Notes: a model not told the origin generated them from the sequence alone. 64,000 nucleotides of DNA from Bradyrhizobium sp. ARR65 (GCF_000472385.1 NZ_AWZU01000022.1:62001-126000), one strand, 5' to 3'; numbered from the stretch's first letter, positions 53,431-62,090 are shown. Numbers and translations are program-made.

Positions 53431-53504
53431 TGGAGCGGGCGAAGGGAATCGAACCCTCGTATGCAGCTTGGGAAGCTGCCGTTCTACCATTGAACTACGC
53501 CCGC
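53431..53504 (-). tRNA. tRNA-Gly (anticodon CCC)
   Basis: 74 nt including an encoded CCA. Acceptor stem GCGGGCG pairs with CGCCCGC; D arm GTTCAATGGTAGAAC; anticodon stem GCAGC/GCTGC with loop TTCCCAA, so anticodon CCC reads GGG codons; T arm GAGGGTTCGATTCCCTTC is canonical apart from boundary bases. Discriminator base is T. Confidence 0.97.
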
Positions 53505-53864
53505 AAAATCAATGACTTATATCGATTTCGCGCCTCGATCACGGGCTTTGCGTCGCCACATGAGGTCGCCAACCTACGTTAACCAGCGGCCGAAATAAAG
53601 CCCCGGCGGCATCGCGCGGACGCGCGGTGCATCGCTATCTTCACGTACTGAATGGAATTGTCCGGCGCTGCGGCAGGCGAAAGTAGATTGTCCGTTGTTG
53701 CCATTGGAGACGAGATGTTGCTGATGCTCTTTGCCGGATCAATCGGCTTTGCGCTCCGACGGGAGACCGGGATGACCTCGAACCGAGACAATTCCGGGCC
53801 CTGGACAGGCCGGTCCAGTTCGGACGGCTCCGATCATCAATCCCAAGGCTAGAGCGGGGGAGCC
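53505..53864. other. Interval between tRNA-Gly and the zinc-finger gene
   Basis: An ATG-started 66-codon frame at 53652-53852 contains a hydrophobic stretch (MLLMLFAGSIGFAL) but has no ribosome site and no recognised family, so I do not call it a gene. Nothing else seen. Confidence 0.4.
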
Positions 53865-54062
53865 ATGTCGAGCCCGGCCTGTTCGTTCTGCGGCAAGACG
53901 CAAAGCGAAGTGATGCAGCTCGTCGCCTCGCCGCCGGTCGCGATCTGCGACGAATGCGCGATGCTGGCAGTCCAGATGATCAGCATCAAACATCCCGACT
54001 GGCGCGAACGTCTCATGAGGACATTGGCTTTGCTTCCCAAGCGTCCCGGTGAGACGAAGTGA
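53865..54062 (+). CDS. Stand-alone ClpX-type C4 zinc-finger protein
   Basis: 65 aa, essentially only the ClpX N-terminal zinc-binding domain: CSFCGKTQSEVMQLVASPPV then AICDEC, giving CxxC-x18-CxxC (Cys6, Cys9, Cys28 and Cys31), followed by a short helical tail. In ClpX this domain dimerises and binds substrates and adaptors. Without an ATPase domain the protein may be an adaptor, competitor or DNA/RNA-binding finger. GGGGGAGCC precedes the ATG. Confidence 0.85.
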   Translation: MSSPACSFCGKTQSEVMQLVASPPVAICDECAMLAVQMISIKHPDWRERLMRTLALLPKRPGETK

Positions 54063-54162
54063 TGCGAGCCCCGCCAAGCGAACGGAGCCCGCTCATAGGC
54101 GCGACCTGCTGAACGTGCCGCCACCGATTGCCCCGTTGCGGCCGCCTCACTAGATTTACGGC

Positions 54163-55002
54163 ATGAGCTCCACCACGCTGCTTCAGCGCCGGTCGATTAC
54201 GGTCTCGGATTTCCGCTGCACAGCGGTTCCGGGCGAGAAGCCGTTCGTGGAGCAGCACCGCCGCCATTCGATTTCCTATGTGCGCAAGGGCAGCTTCGGC
54301 TATTGCAGCCGTGGGCGCGCCCACGAGCTGGTGGCCGGAAGCGTGCTGGTCGGCTATCCCGACACCGAATTTTTCTGCACCCATGATCATGTCTGCGGCG
54401 ACGAGTGCCTGTCGTTCTTTCTGGAGCCCGAGCTCGTGGACGCGATTGGAGGCCGCACCGATGCCTGGCAGGTTGGTGCCACGCCGCCGCTGCCCGAGCT
54501 GATGGTTCTCGGCGAGTTCGCGCAGGCCGCCGCGGAAGGCAGAAGCGACATCGGTCTCGACGAGGCCGGGCAGATCTTCGCCAGCCGCTTTGTCGAAGTG
54601 GTGTCGGGACGCACGCGGAAGGCTGCAAGAACCAGCGCACGGGACCGTCGCCGCGCGGTCGAGACCGCACTGTGGATCGACGCGAACTCGCATCGGGAGA
54701 TCGAGCTGGAGAACTCCGCGGCGCAGGCCGGCGTCAGCCCCTTCCATTTCTTAAGGCTCTTTTCGTCCGTGCTCGGCGTGACCCCGCATCAGTATCTGGT
54801 GCGCTCACGGCTGCGGCATGCCGCACGGCTCCTGGCCGATGAGGAGCGGGCCGTGACCGACATCGCCTATGACGTCGGCTTTGCCGACCTCTCCAATTTC
54901 GTCCGCACCTTCCATCGCGCCGCCGGCGTCTCGCCGCTCAAGTTCCGACAGGCCTCGCGCGGGATGCGCAAGATTTTCCAAGAACGCCTGCAGCTCGACT
55001 GA
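54163..55002 (+). CDS. AraC-family transcriptional regulator
   Basis: 279 aa. The N-terminal cupin-like part (residues 10-130) includes HRRHSISYVRKGSFGYCSRG and a cysteine/histidine-rich turn FFCTHDHVCGDECLSFF. Two C-terminal helix-turn-helix units follow (ENSAAQAGVSPFHFLRLF and VTDIAYDVGFADLSNFVRTF) with the AraC signature. It ends 58 nt before a VOC-family gene on the same strand, so that gene is the probable target or operon partner. The effector is unknown. Confidence 0.92.
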   Translation: MSSTTLLQRRSITVSDFRCTAVPGEKPFVEQHRRHSISYVRKGSFGYCSRGRAHELVAGSVLVGYPDTEFFCTHDHVCGDECLSFFLEPELVDAIGGRTDAWQVGATPPLPELMVLGEFAQAAAEGRSDIGLDEAGQIFASRFVEVVSGRTRKAARTSARDRRRAVETALWIDANSHREIELENSAAQAGVSPFHFLRLFSSVLGVTPHQYLVRSRLRHAARLLADEERAVTDIAYDVGFADLSNFVRTFHRAAGVSPLKFRQASRGMRKIFQERLQLD

Positions 55003-55060
55003 CTAGGCTCGTCTCCATGCCGCGCGGAGTGCGTGTAACAAGAAGCATCGGGAGACAACC

Positions 55061-55420
55061 ATGTACGACCATATCGGCCTGAAAGTCGGCAATCTCGATG
55101 CCAGCGTCCGGTTTTACACCGCAGTGCTGGCGCCGCTCGGCTATGTCCTTTGTTCCAAGGACGAGAACGGCGCCGGCTTTGGTCCGAAAGGCGAGCCGGC
55201 ACTATGGCTTTATCTGCATAAGGGACTGAACAGCGAAGGTGCCCACATCGCGTTCCGCGCGCCCAGCCATGATGCGATCAAGAAATTCCACGCCGAGGGT
55301 CTGAAAGCCGGCGGCCGGGACAATGGCGCGGCAGGGATCAGGGCCGATTACAGCCCGACCTACTACGCCGCGTTCCTGATCGACCCCGATGGCAACAATG
55401 TCGAGGCGGTTTGCACGTAG
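55061..55420 (+). CDS. VOC-family (glyoxalase-fold) protein
   Basis: 119 aa vicinal-oxygen-chelate fold with paired beta-alpha-beta units: MYDHIGLKVGNLDASVRFYT carries the first metal His4, HIAFRAPSHDAIKKFHAEG the second, and FLIDPDGNNVEAVC the last ligand Glu. Members include glyoxalase I-like lyases, dioxygenases and antibiotic-binding proteins. GGGAGAC precedes the ATG. Follows the AraC gene. Confidence 0.9.
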   Translation: MYDHIGLKVGNLDASVRFYTAVLAPLGYVLCSKDENGAGFGPKGEPALWLYLHKGLNSEGAHIAFRAPSHDAIKKFHAEGLKAGGRDNGAAGIRADYSPTYYAAFLIDPDGNNVEAVCT

Positions 55421-55438
55421 GGCTCTCCGTGATTCCTG

Positions 55439-56578
55439 CTACAGGCGAAAATGTTTGGAAAGCTTCAGGCCCTGCGCCTGGTAGTTCGAACCGATGCGCT
55501 GACCGTAGAGCGCATCGGGACGCGCCAGCATTTTTTCATAGACCAGTCGACCGACGATCTGGCCATGCTCGAGGATGAACGGCACCTCGCGCGAACGCAC
55601 CTCCAACACCGCGCGCGCGCCCTGCCCGCCGGCGCCGGCATAGCCGAAACCTGGGTCGAAGAAACCGGCATAGTGCACCCGAAACTCGCCGACCAGCGGA
55701 TCGAACGGCACCATCTCGGCGGCATAGTCCGGCGGCACCTGCACGGCCTCTTTCGAGGCGAGAATATAGAACTCGCCTGGGTCGAGAATGAGACTGCGAT
55801 CGGGGCGCGCCGGGATCGCTTCCCAGAATTCCTCCACCGGATAGCCGCTGCGACGATCGACATCGACCACGCCGGTGTGGCGCTTGGCGCGGTAGCCGAC
55901 GAAGCCGCCCGAATTGTCGCCGGAAAGATCGACCGACAGCGCAACGCCGCCGGAGAGATCGGCGTCATCGATATCGACCAGCCGCTCCTTCGCATGCAGC
56001 GTGTCGAGCTCGTCCGCATCCAGAATGGCATCACCGGTGCGGAAGCGCACCTGCGACAGCCGCGAGCCCTCGCGCAGCAGCACCGGAAACGTCTTCGGGC
56101 TGATCTCGGCATAGAGCGGACCGTGATAGCCGGCGCCGATCATGTCGAAGCGACGCGTGCCGTCGGCGATCACGCGCGTGAAGACATCGAGCCGCCCGGT
56201 CGAGCTTTTCGGGTTGGCAGCCGCGACGATCTCCGGCGGCAGCGCCAGGCTCTCGATCAGCGGCACGATATAGACGCAGTTTGTCTCCAGCACCGCGCCG
56301 TCGGCAAGGCTGAACTCATGCAGCTTCAATTCGTCGATCCGTTCGGCCACCGTGGCGCCGGGACCGGGCAAGAAGCTGGCGCGCACCCGGTAGGCGATAT
56401 CGCCAAGCCGCAGGTCGAGGCTGGCCGGCTGGATTTGGCTTTCGACAAAAGGATAGGCCGGCAGGATCAGGCCGGAATCCGCCATCGCCGCGATCATGCG
56501 GTCGGGCAGGATGCCGTTGGCGTCTCTTGCAAGCGTGAACGACACGTCGGGATTCCCCGCGGTAAGCCTCTTCTCCAT
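55439..56578 (-). CDS. dcd: Double-length 2'-deoxycytidine 5'-triphosphate deaminase
   Basis: 379 aa, about twice a normal Dcd, with two consecutive dCTP deaminase/dUTPase-like domains (about 20-195 and 205-375). The first has IQPASLDLRLGDIAYRVRAS and NPKSSTGRLDVFTRVI, the second DPGEFYILASKEAVQVPP, AGFFDPGFGYAG and VPFILEHGQIVGRLVYEKM. It deaminates dCTP toward dUTP/dUMP for thymidylate synthesis. The annotation as dCTP deaminase is firm at family level; which half is catalytic was not resolved. ATG at 56578 is preceded by GAGG. Confidence 0.9.
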   Translation of the reverse strand: MEKRLTAGNPDVSFTLARDANGILPDRMIAAMADSGLILPAYPFVESQIQPASLDLRLGDIAYRVRASFLPGPGATVAERIDELKLHEFSLADGAVLETNCVYIVPLIESLALPPEIVAAANPKSSTGRLDVFTRVIADGTRRFDMIGAGYHGPLYAEISPKTFPVLLREGSRLSQVRFRTGDAILDADELDTLHAKERLVDIDDADLSGGVALSVDLSGDNSGGFVGYRAKRHTGVVDVDRRSGYPVEEFWEAIPARPDRSLILDPGEFYILASKEAVQVPPDYAAEMVPFDPLVGEFRVHYAGFFDPGFGYAGAGGQGARAVLEVRSREVPFILEHGQIVGRLVYEKMLARPDALYGQRIGSNYQAQGLKLSKHFRL

Positions 56579-56659
56579 AATTCCTCAAAAACAGGCCTTT
56601 TATCGGTTAGCCGAACCCCGCCTTGACGGAAAGGTCGGGTGCGAATAAGAGCATGACTT

Positions 56660-56724
56660 ATCCCGTGGTGATTTGAGCCGGCCGGCTTGCAGCCACGTTA
56701 AATAAATCGCTAAACAGGCCGGGG
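56660..56724 (+). ncRNA. SAM-II riboswitch
   Basis: The conserved SAM-II core is present: CGTGGTGATTTGAG, then GCTTGCAGCCACGTTAAA and AATCGCTAAA. P1 pairs CGTGG (56664-56668) with CCACG (56692-56696 region). A pseudoknot pairs CCGGCC at 56678-56683 with GGCCGG at 56717-56722. SAM-II senses S-adenosylmethionine and is typically placed before methionine genes in alphaproteobacteria; metZ follows. Confidence 0.92.
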
Positions 56725-56770
56725 ACAGTTGTGATCCCGGCCCTGAGGAGTTTCCCAGGCCGGTTTTTTT
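56717..56770 (+). terminator. SAM-controlled terminator/antiterminator
   Basis: GGCCGGGG (56717-56724) can pair with CCCGGCCC (56736-56743) as an antiterminator. When the riboswitch pseudoknot sequesters the first segment, CCGGCC-type bases (56737-56745) pair with GGCCGG (56758-56763), followed by seven T. This is a clean switch by transcription termination, deduced from base pairing alone. Confidence 0.8.
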
Positions 56771-56807
56771 GTGGCCATTTTGAAAGGATGGCCATGTTGG
56801 AGGTCAC

Positions 56808-58010
56808 ATGTCCAAATCTACCGCTCCGTCCCCCACGGCCCACCTTCGTCCCGAGACCCGCCTGGTCCATTCCGGCACGCTGCGCTCGGAATTTGGGGAG
56901 ACGTCGGAAGGGCTGTTCCTGACCCAAGGCTATGTCTACGAGACCGCGGAACTGTGCGAGGCGCGGTTCAAGGGCGAGGACCCCGGCTACATCTATTCGC
57001 GCTATTCCAATCCGACCATAGCGATGTTCGAGCGTCGGATGATCGAGCTGGAGGGCGCCGAAGCCGGCCGCGCCGCCGCGACCGGCATGGCTGCGGTGAC
57101 CACCGCCATCCTGGCGCCACTGAAGGCGGGCGACCACGTGGTGGCCTCCAAGCAGGTGTTCGGCTCCTGTCGTTATGTGGTGGAGGATCTGCTGCCGCGC
57201 TACGGCATCCAGTCGACGCTGGTCAACGGCCTCGATCTCCACGACTGGCAGCGCGCGGTGCGGCCGAACACGAAGAGCCTCTTCCTGGAGAGCCCGACCA
57301 ATCCGACGCTCGACGTGCTCGACATTCCCGCGATCGCCGAGATCGCGCATGCCGCCGGCGCCCGGCTGATCGTCGACAATGTGTTCGCGACCCCGATCTG
57401 GCAGAGCCCACTCGCGCTCGGCGCCGACCTCGTGGTCTATTCCGCGACCAAGCACATCGACGGTCAGGGCCGCTGCCTCGGCGGCATGATCCTGTCCTCG
57501 GAAGCCTTCGTGAACGAACATCTGCACAATTTCATGCGGCAGACCGGCCCTTCCATCTCGCCGTTCAATGCCTGGGTGCTGCTCAAGGGCCTCGAGACGC
57601 TCGCAGTGCGCGTGCGCGCGCAGACGGACAATGCGGCGCGCGTTGCCGACACACTTGCCAAGCATCCGAAGATTGCGCGGCTGGTCTATCCCGGGCGCGA
57701 GGATCATCCGCAGGCCGCACTCGTGAGAAAGCAGATGCGCGCAGGCTCGACGCTGGTCGGCTTCGAGGTGAAGGGCGGCAAGGCGGCCGCTTTCCGCTTC
57801 CTCAATGGCCTCAAGCTCGCGCGCATCTCCAACAATCTCGGCGATGCCAAGAGCCTGGTCACGCATCCCGCCACCACCACCCATCAGCGGCTTTCACCGG
57901 AAGCCCGCGCCGAGCTCGGCATCAGCGAGGGCTTCATCCGCTTCTCCGCCGGGCTCGAGCATCCGGACGATCTGATCGAAGATCTCACCGCCGCGCTGGA
58001 GAAGGCGTAA
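56808..58010 (+). CDS. metZ: O-succinylhomoserine sulfhydrylase
   Basis: 400 aa PLP enzyme of the Cys/Met metabolism family that makes homocysteine from O-succinylhomoserine and sulfide. Motifs: SRYSNPTIAMFERRMIELEGAE, ATGMAAVTTAI, SPTNPTLDVLDI, the PLP-binding Lys215 in YSATKHIDGQGR and RISNNLGDAKSLVTHPATTTH. A TTGGAGGT site precedes the ATG. It is under the SAM-II riboswitch, so expression should fall when SAM is plentiful. Confidence 0.96.
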   Translation: MSKSTAPSPTAHLRPETRLVHSGTLRSEFGETSEGLFLTQGYVYETAELCEARFKGEDPGYIYSRYSNPTIAMFERRMIELEGAEAGRAAATGMAAVTTAILAPLKAGDHVVASKQVFGSCRYVVEDLLPRYGIQSTLVNGLDLHDWQRAVRPNTKSLFLESPTNPTLDVLDIPAIAEIAHAAGARLIVDNVFATPIWQSPLALGADLVVYSATKHIDGQGRCLGGMILSSEAFVNEHLHNFMRQTGPSISPFNAWVLLKGLETLAVRVRAQTDNAARVADTLAKHPKIARLVYPGREDHPQAALVRKQMRAGSTLVGFEVKGGKAAAFRFLNGLKLARISNNLGDAKSLVTHPATTTHQRLSPEARAELGISEGFIRFSAGLEHPDDLIEDLTAALEKA

Positions 58011-58031
58011 AGCGGCTTCACAAGCTCCACT

Positions 58032-58183
58032 GTCGTCCCGGGCAAACGAGCGAAGCGAGTGCAGATCCGGAACCCATAACCACAGGCGACAGTCGTTGGG
58101 CAAATTGCAGCGACGAGTCATCGCAACAACGATTGCCTGGGGTTATGGGTCCCGGGTCGCGCTTTGGTTGCCCGGGACGACGG
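58032..58183. repeat. Intergenic palindromic repeat (family A)
   Basis: TGTCGTCCCGGGCAAACGAG, ATCCGGAACCCATAACCACA, then the inverted arm GGTTATGGGTCCCGGGTCGC and TGCCCGGGACGACGG. The two ends are inverted copies. It separates the convergent metZ and SGNH genes. Confidence 0.8.
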
Positions 58184-58191
58184 AGAGCAAA

Positions 58192-59253
58192 TCACATCGG
58201 CCGATAGGTCTGCACTGTCGCGGGCACGTTGACGCCGATCTTGAGCTGGCCGACCGAGCGGATGATGTCGTCGCCGAGCAGTTGCGCGAAGCAGGCATAG
58301 CCCCAATCGTTCATGTGCAGGCCATCGGCGATGACAAAACTGTCGATCGGCAACGCCTGCTGCTCGTGCCACTCCCGCATCACCTCAAAGCGCGGGAAGA
58401 TGCCGATATGATGAAGCTGCGCGACCTTGCCGAGCAAGCGGATCATCTTGCTCGCGCTTTCCGGGTGCTCGGTGACGCGCGGCGAGTATTGCAAATCCAC
58501 CAGCACGACGTCGCTGCCGGCGGCCTGAATTCGCGCAACCCCGTCGTCAACCATCTTTGCCGTAGCGTCGGGATCGAGATTGCGCAGCACGGCATTGGTG
58601 CCGACCTGCCAGATGACGAGATCGGGATGCAGGTCGATCACCGAGCTCTGCAGCCGCTTCATCATTTCCGGCGCATCCTCGCCGCCGCGTCCCGCATTGA
58701 TGACGGTGATATCCGCGGACGGATATTGCCGGCGCAACTGCGCCGCCAAGCGGTTCGGATAGGTGTATTCGGGCGAACTGGTGCCGTAGCCCTGCGTCGA
58801 GGACGAGCCGAAGGCGATAATGACGATGGGCTTACCTGCGGCGAGCTTGGCCGCCACATGCGGCAACGTCCCCATCGGCTTGGCGCCGCCCTTCGGCGGC
58901 AGGCAGGGCACGCGGCTGAAGATATCGCCGGCCGATTTTGCCACCTGCTTGACCTTGTCGAGCGCCTTCGCGGCAAGGCTCTTGTCAGGACTCTTGTTCT
59001 GCGCAGCCCCGGATTGCTGGGAGGCTTGGCCCTGGTCTCCGACTGCCGTCGTGGCGGCACTGCCCCCGTCCGCCGGCACCGGCGTGACGGAATTGTCAGA
59101 GGCTGCCGCCGGTTGGGACGAAGGCGCGGCCTGGGCGCCCTGAGCGCCCGCGGGGATCGGCGCGAACAGCATGAGCGCCGCCGCGAGCGTTGCCATCGAC
59201 AGCGATGCCGTTACGCGAAAAGGGCAGGAAGAACGCGAACGCAACAAACTCAT
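58192..59253 (-). CDS. Exported SGNH/GDSL-family hydrolase
   Basis: 353 aa: signal peptide (SLSMATLAAALMLFAPIPAGAQ), a Gln/Ala/Ser-rich linker to about residue 120, then an SGNH hydrolase with block I IIAFGSSSTQGYGTSS, block II NAGRGGEDAPEM, block III VIWQVGTNAVLRN and block V DGLHMNDWGYACF holding the Asp-His pair. Such enzymes remove or add ester groups on glycans. ATG at 59253 follows the preceding hydrolase gene by 13 nt; opgC is the first gene of the operon. Confidence 0.88.
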   Translation of the reverse strand: MSLLRSRSSCPFRVTASLSMATLAAALMLFAPIPAGAQGAQAAPSSQPAAASDNSVTPVPADGGSAATTAVGDQGQASQQSGAAQNKSPDKSLAAKALDKVKQVAKSAGDIFSRVPCLPPKGGAKPMGTLPHVAAKLAAGKPIVIIAFGSSSTQGYGTSSPEYTYPNRLAAQLRRQYPSADITVINAGRGGEDAPEMMKRLQSSVIDLHPDLVIWQVGTNAVLRNLDPDATAKMVDDGVARIQAAGSDVVLVDLQYSPRVTEHPESASKMIRLLGKVAQLHHIGIFPRFEVMREWHEQQALPIDSFVIADGLHMNDWGYACFAQLLGDDIIRSVGQLKIGVNVPATVQTYRPM

Positions 59254-59266
59254 CAACACGAACGTC

Positions 59267-60016
59267 CTAATTCTGCTGCGCCGGGCCGAGATGGGCCGCA
59301 TCAAAGATGAAGCCCGACAATGCCCGCCCGATACAGTCGTGCACGCGCTTGGCAAGATCGGTGCCATGCACGGCGCTGTAGAGATCGAAATCGCCCTGCT
59401 CGCTCCACTGGCGCATGATGGAGAAGCGGTCGAACAGCGGGATGTCGTGCTCCTGTGCCACCGCGCGGATATTGTCCAGATAGGGCGAGCCCGAGATCAT
59501 GGTCTCGGTGCGCGGACTATATTGGAGATTCATCAGCACCACGTCGGCTCCCGCATTTTGCAGCGCAGTGACGCCGTTGCCGACGGCGGCACGAAAGTCG
59601 TCGGGATCCGTCGATCGCATAGCATCAACGGTTCCCGTCTGCCAGACAACCAAAGTAGGCCTTTTAGCTTCCAGAAGCTTAACAAAGCCGCCGGCGGCCT
59701 CTTCCGCGGTCTGCTTCGGCACGATCTCTACCGAGACGTTAACGGTTGCGCCCGGGAGCTTGTCCTTCAGCGCAGCCTGCAACCGCGCCGGGTAGGCCGC
59801 ATCCTGCGAGCCGGGGATCGTCGAGGAGCGGCTGCCCACGACCAGGATCTCCAGCGGCCGGCCGCTCCTGACGGCGTCCGCCACCTTGGGCAGCGAGCTT
59901 TCGGTCGACAGCAGCGAAGCCGGCACCTGGCACGTTTCGGCTTCCTCGGCACGCGCAACCGGTGCGACTGCGACGCACGCAAGCAAAGCCAGGCCCAGGA
60001 TCAATCCCGATCGCAT
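59267..60016 (-). CDS. Exported SGNH-like hydrolase paralogue
   Basis: 249 aa with a signal peptide (MRSGLILGLALLACVAVAPVARA). Blocks resemble those of the next gene: LEILVVGSRSSTIPGSQD (block I, GSRSS), TLVVWQTGTVDAMRSTDP (block III) and HGTDLAKRVHDC. The canonical Asn of WQxGTN is replaced by a Val context (GTVDA), so activity may differ. Its ATG shares one base with the opgC stop (TGATG), so it is translationally coupled. Probably acts on the same periplasmic glycan as the next hydrolase. Confidence 0.85.
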   Translation of the reverse strand: MRSGLILGLALLACVAVAPVARAEEAETCQVPASLLSTESSLPKVADAVRSGRPLEILVVGSRSSTIPGSQDAAYPARLQAALKDKLPGATVNVSVEIVPKQTAEEAAGGFVKLLEAKRPTLVVWQTGTVDAMRSTDPDDFRAAVGNGVTALQNAGADVVLMNLQYSPRTETMISGSPYLDNIRAVAQEHDIPLFDRFSIMRQWSEQGDFDLYSAVHGTDLAKRVHDCIGRALSGFIFDAAHLGPAQQN

Positions 60017-61272
60017 CAACCCCCTCCCGCCAAATCGGCGTTGCCGCGGGCGCCCTTTTTCGCGCTCTTGTCGGCGGAGTGTTTGTACCATGAAATCAGC
60101 CAGGCCACGCAGGACATGATGACGATCCCGCAGATGCTGATGAGCGCGTGCAGCGCAGCACCGCCGGCCCCTTCAGCCAGGATGAAGTGCCCAGCAAAAG
60201 CAAGGAACACACCGAGACAGAATATCTCCAGGGAATGCTGGCCGCACAGGATCATGGGCTTCAGCCAGGGCGATTTCAGCCCCGGCCAGTGGCGCGGCAA
60301 GAAGCGCACCGTGATCGCGGCCAGCGCCAGGAAATGCGCGAAACGCAGCACGTCGAGATCGGTTTTGTCGATCGGATACATCCATTGCTCGATCCAGCGC
60401 GGCAACACATGACCAAGTTGCGGTACGTACCAGGTCAGCGTCACGAAGAAGGCCGCGATCAGGTAGACGATGCAAACCCATAGCGTGATGTTCGACGACA
60501 GGATCCTCGACATGCGCTGCGCTCCGCCGAGCGCACACCAAGCGCCGAACACGAACAGCAATTGCCAGGCGAGCGGGTTGAACATCCATACCCCGTTCGG
60601 ATAGGCCGAGAAGGAAAGGTCATATTCCCAGGTAACCGCGTAGAGCAGCACCGATAGCGCCAGTGTCACATCGGCCCTCCAGCGCATCAGCACCAGGATC
60701 AAGGGCAGCGACAGCATCAGCACGATGTAAAGCGGCAGCACGTCCATGTTGACGGGACGGAAGCGCAGCAGCAGCGCCTGGACGATGGTGACATCAGGCT
60801 GCTTCAGAAAATCCATGATGCCCATTTCTTCCGAATAGAGCGGGTTCTCGAAGGAGGTTGCGACGTAGGAGATTTCCGCCAGGAAGATGGTGAAGAGGAA
60901 GACGTGCGCGACATAGATCTGCCACGCGCGCCGCAGGATGCGGGCGGTGGCGACGATGAAGCCGGACTCCAGGAGTGCACGGCCATAGACGAAGGCCGCG
61001 GTGTAGCCGGAGATGAAAATGAAGATCTCGGTGGCGTCGGAGAAGCCGTAATTGCGGATGGTGAGCCAGGTCAAAAGGCTCGGCGGCAAATGATCGATGA
61101 AGATCAGCCACAGCGCGAGTCCGCGAAACAGGTCGAGCCGCAGCTCGCGCTCGCCGACCGCAGGCAGCGCAATCGAGCGCGAGTTCGCAACGGCCGCGGC
61201 GTCGCGCGCCGGCGCCTCCGCGGCGGCGGGTACGGGAAGCCCGGTCACTCGGTCGACAACGGACGCCATCAA
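60016..61272 (-). CDS. opgC: OpgC-domain acyltransferase
   Basis: 418 aa polytopic membrane protein, ten or eleven helices, of the OpgC/acyltransferase 3 type. The signature ELRLDLFRGLALWLIFIDHL is near residue 43, with YGFSDATEIFIFISGY following. OpgC proteins succinylate osmoregulated periplasmic glucans in the inner membrane. In this operon two exported SGNH-type hydrolases are coupled behind it, suggesting a glucan or glycan acyl-modification unit. The C-terminal KKGARGNADLAGGG overlaps the next start by one base. Confidence 0.9.
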   Translation of the reverse strand: MMASVVDRVTGLPVPAAAEAPARDAAAVANSRSIALPAVGERELRLDLFRGLALWLIFIDHLPPSLLTWLTIRNYGFSDATEIFIFISGYTAAFVYGRALLESGFIVATARILRRAWQIYVAHVFLFTIFLAEISYVATSFENPLYSEEMGIMDFLKQPDVTIVQALLLRFRPVNMDVLPLYIVLMLSLPLILVLMRWRADVTLALSVLLYAVTWEYDLSFSAYPNGVWMFNPLAWQLLFVFGAWCALGGAQRMSRILSSNITLWVCIVYLIAAFFVTLTWYVPQLGHVLPRWIEQWMYPIDKTDLDVLRFAHFLALAAITVRFLPRHWPGLKSPWLKPMILCGQHSLEIFCLGVFLAFAGHFILAEGAGGAALHALISICGIVIMSCVAWLISWYKHSADKSAKKGARGNADLAGGG

Positions 61273-61507
61273 TCACCGTCAGGCAGGCCGGCGGCAAAGC
61301 ACGCCGGCAGAATGAAACGAATAATATATCCGGTCGCCCGCAGGCCAAATCGCAGGTCAGATACCGGGGTTCGGGGCCGCCGGACGGCCAGCGCCCCACC
61401 GGATAAATCGGAACTATGTTCAAAGCGCGGTTTGCATTTGAGGATCCTAGCGGTTTTCCGCAAGCTGCACGATTGGTTCCGTGGCGTGTTTTGGCTATGA
61501 TAAGACC

Positions 61508-61900
61508 ATGTATCGCGCCGTTACCCGCCGCATCGAAGTCACCGTCGAGCCGAACTTCATGCCTGAACGCTCCTCGGTGGAGCAGTCCCGCTATTTCTGG
61601 TCCTACACCATCGTCATCACGAATACCGGCGATGAGACGGTGCAGCTCCGCACCCGGCACTGGATCATCACCGACGCCTCCGGGAAGCAGCAGGAGGTCC
61701 GCGGCGAGGGTGTCGTGGGCGAGCAGCCAGTGCTCGCACCCGGCGAGCGCTTCGAATACACCAGCGGGGTTCCGCTCTCCACCGCGTCCGGCTTCATGAC
61801 CGGCCGCTATCAGATGGTCAGCGAAACCGGCGAGCGCTTCGAAATCGACGTGCCGACCTTCTCGCTTGACAGCCCCGACAGCAGGCGCGTGTTGAACTAG
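61508..61900 (+). CDS. apaG: ApaG protein
   Basis: 130 aa immunoglobulin-like protein named for its link to Co2+/Mg2+ handling in enterobacteria: VTVEPNFMPERSSVEQSRYFWSY, TNTGDETVQLRTRHWIITDA and the Gly-rich GEGVVGEQPVLAPGERFEYTSG. The biochemical role is unsettled. The ATG at 61508 gives the standard MYRAVTRRIEV start; an upstream in-frame start at 61481 is unlikely. Single gene. Confidence 0.95.
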   Translation: MYRAVTRRIEVTVEPNFMPERSSVEQSRYFWSYTIVITNTGDETVQLRTRHWIITDASGKQQEVRGEGVVGEQPVLAPGERFEYTSGVPLSTASGFMTGRYQMVSETGERFEIDVPTFSLDSPDSRRVLN

Positions 61901-61940
61901 GGTTGAGCTGAGCGAGCATAGGGCGCTCACGCTGACCCGC

Positions 61941-62090
61941 CATCCTGAGGCGCCGTCGCGCAAGCGACGGGCTCGAAGGGCGACGGCCCGGCTCTCGCAG
62001 CGGGCCGTTCATCCTTCGAGGCTCGCGGAACCTGTCATCGGGCCACGCTCCGCGCGGACCCGGTGGCTCGCACCTTGAGGATGACGGTGA
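61941..62090. repeat. Intergenic palindromic repeat (family B)
   Basis: CCTGAGGCGCCGTCGCGCAA, GGGCTCGAAGGGCGACGG, GGGCCGTTCATCCTTCGAGG, CCTGTCATCGGGCCACGC, GCGCGGACCCGGTGGCTCG and a final GAGGATGACGG. It is the best complete copy of the block order in this window. Confidence 0.85.

Noticed and set aside
53254..53490. Minus-strand open frame of 78 codons
   Set aside because: It reads through the tRNA-Gly gene; such frames are common artefacts.
53431..53864. Possible tRNA-linked integration site
   Set aside because: No integrase, no repeated tRNA 3' end and no change in gene type were found on either side.
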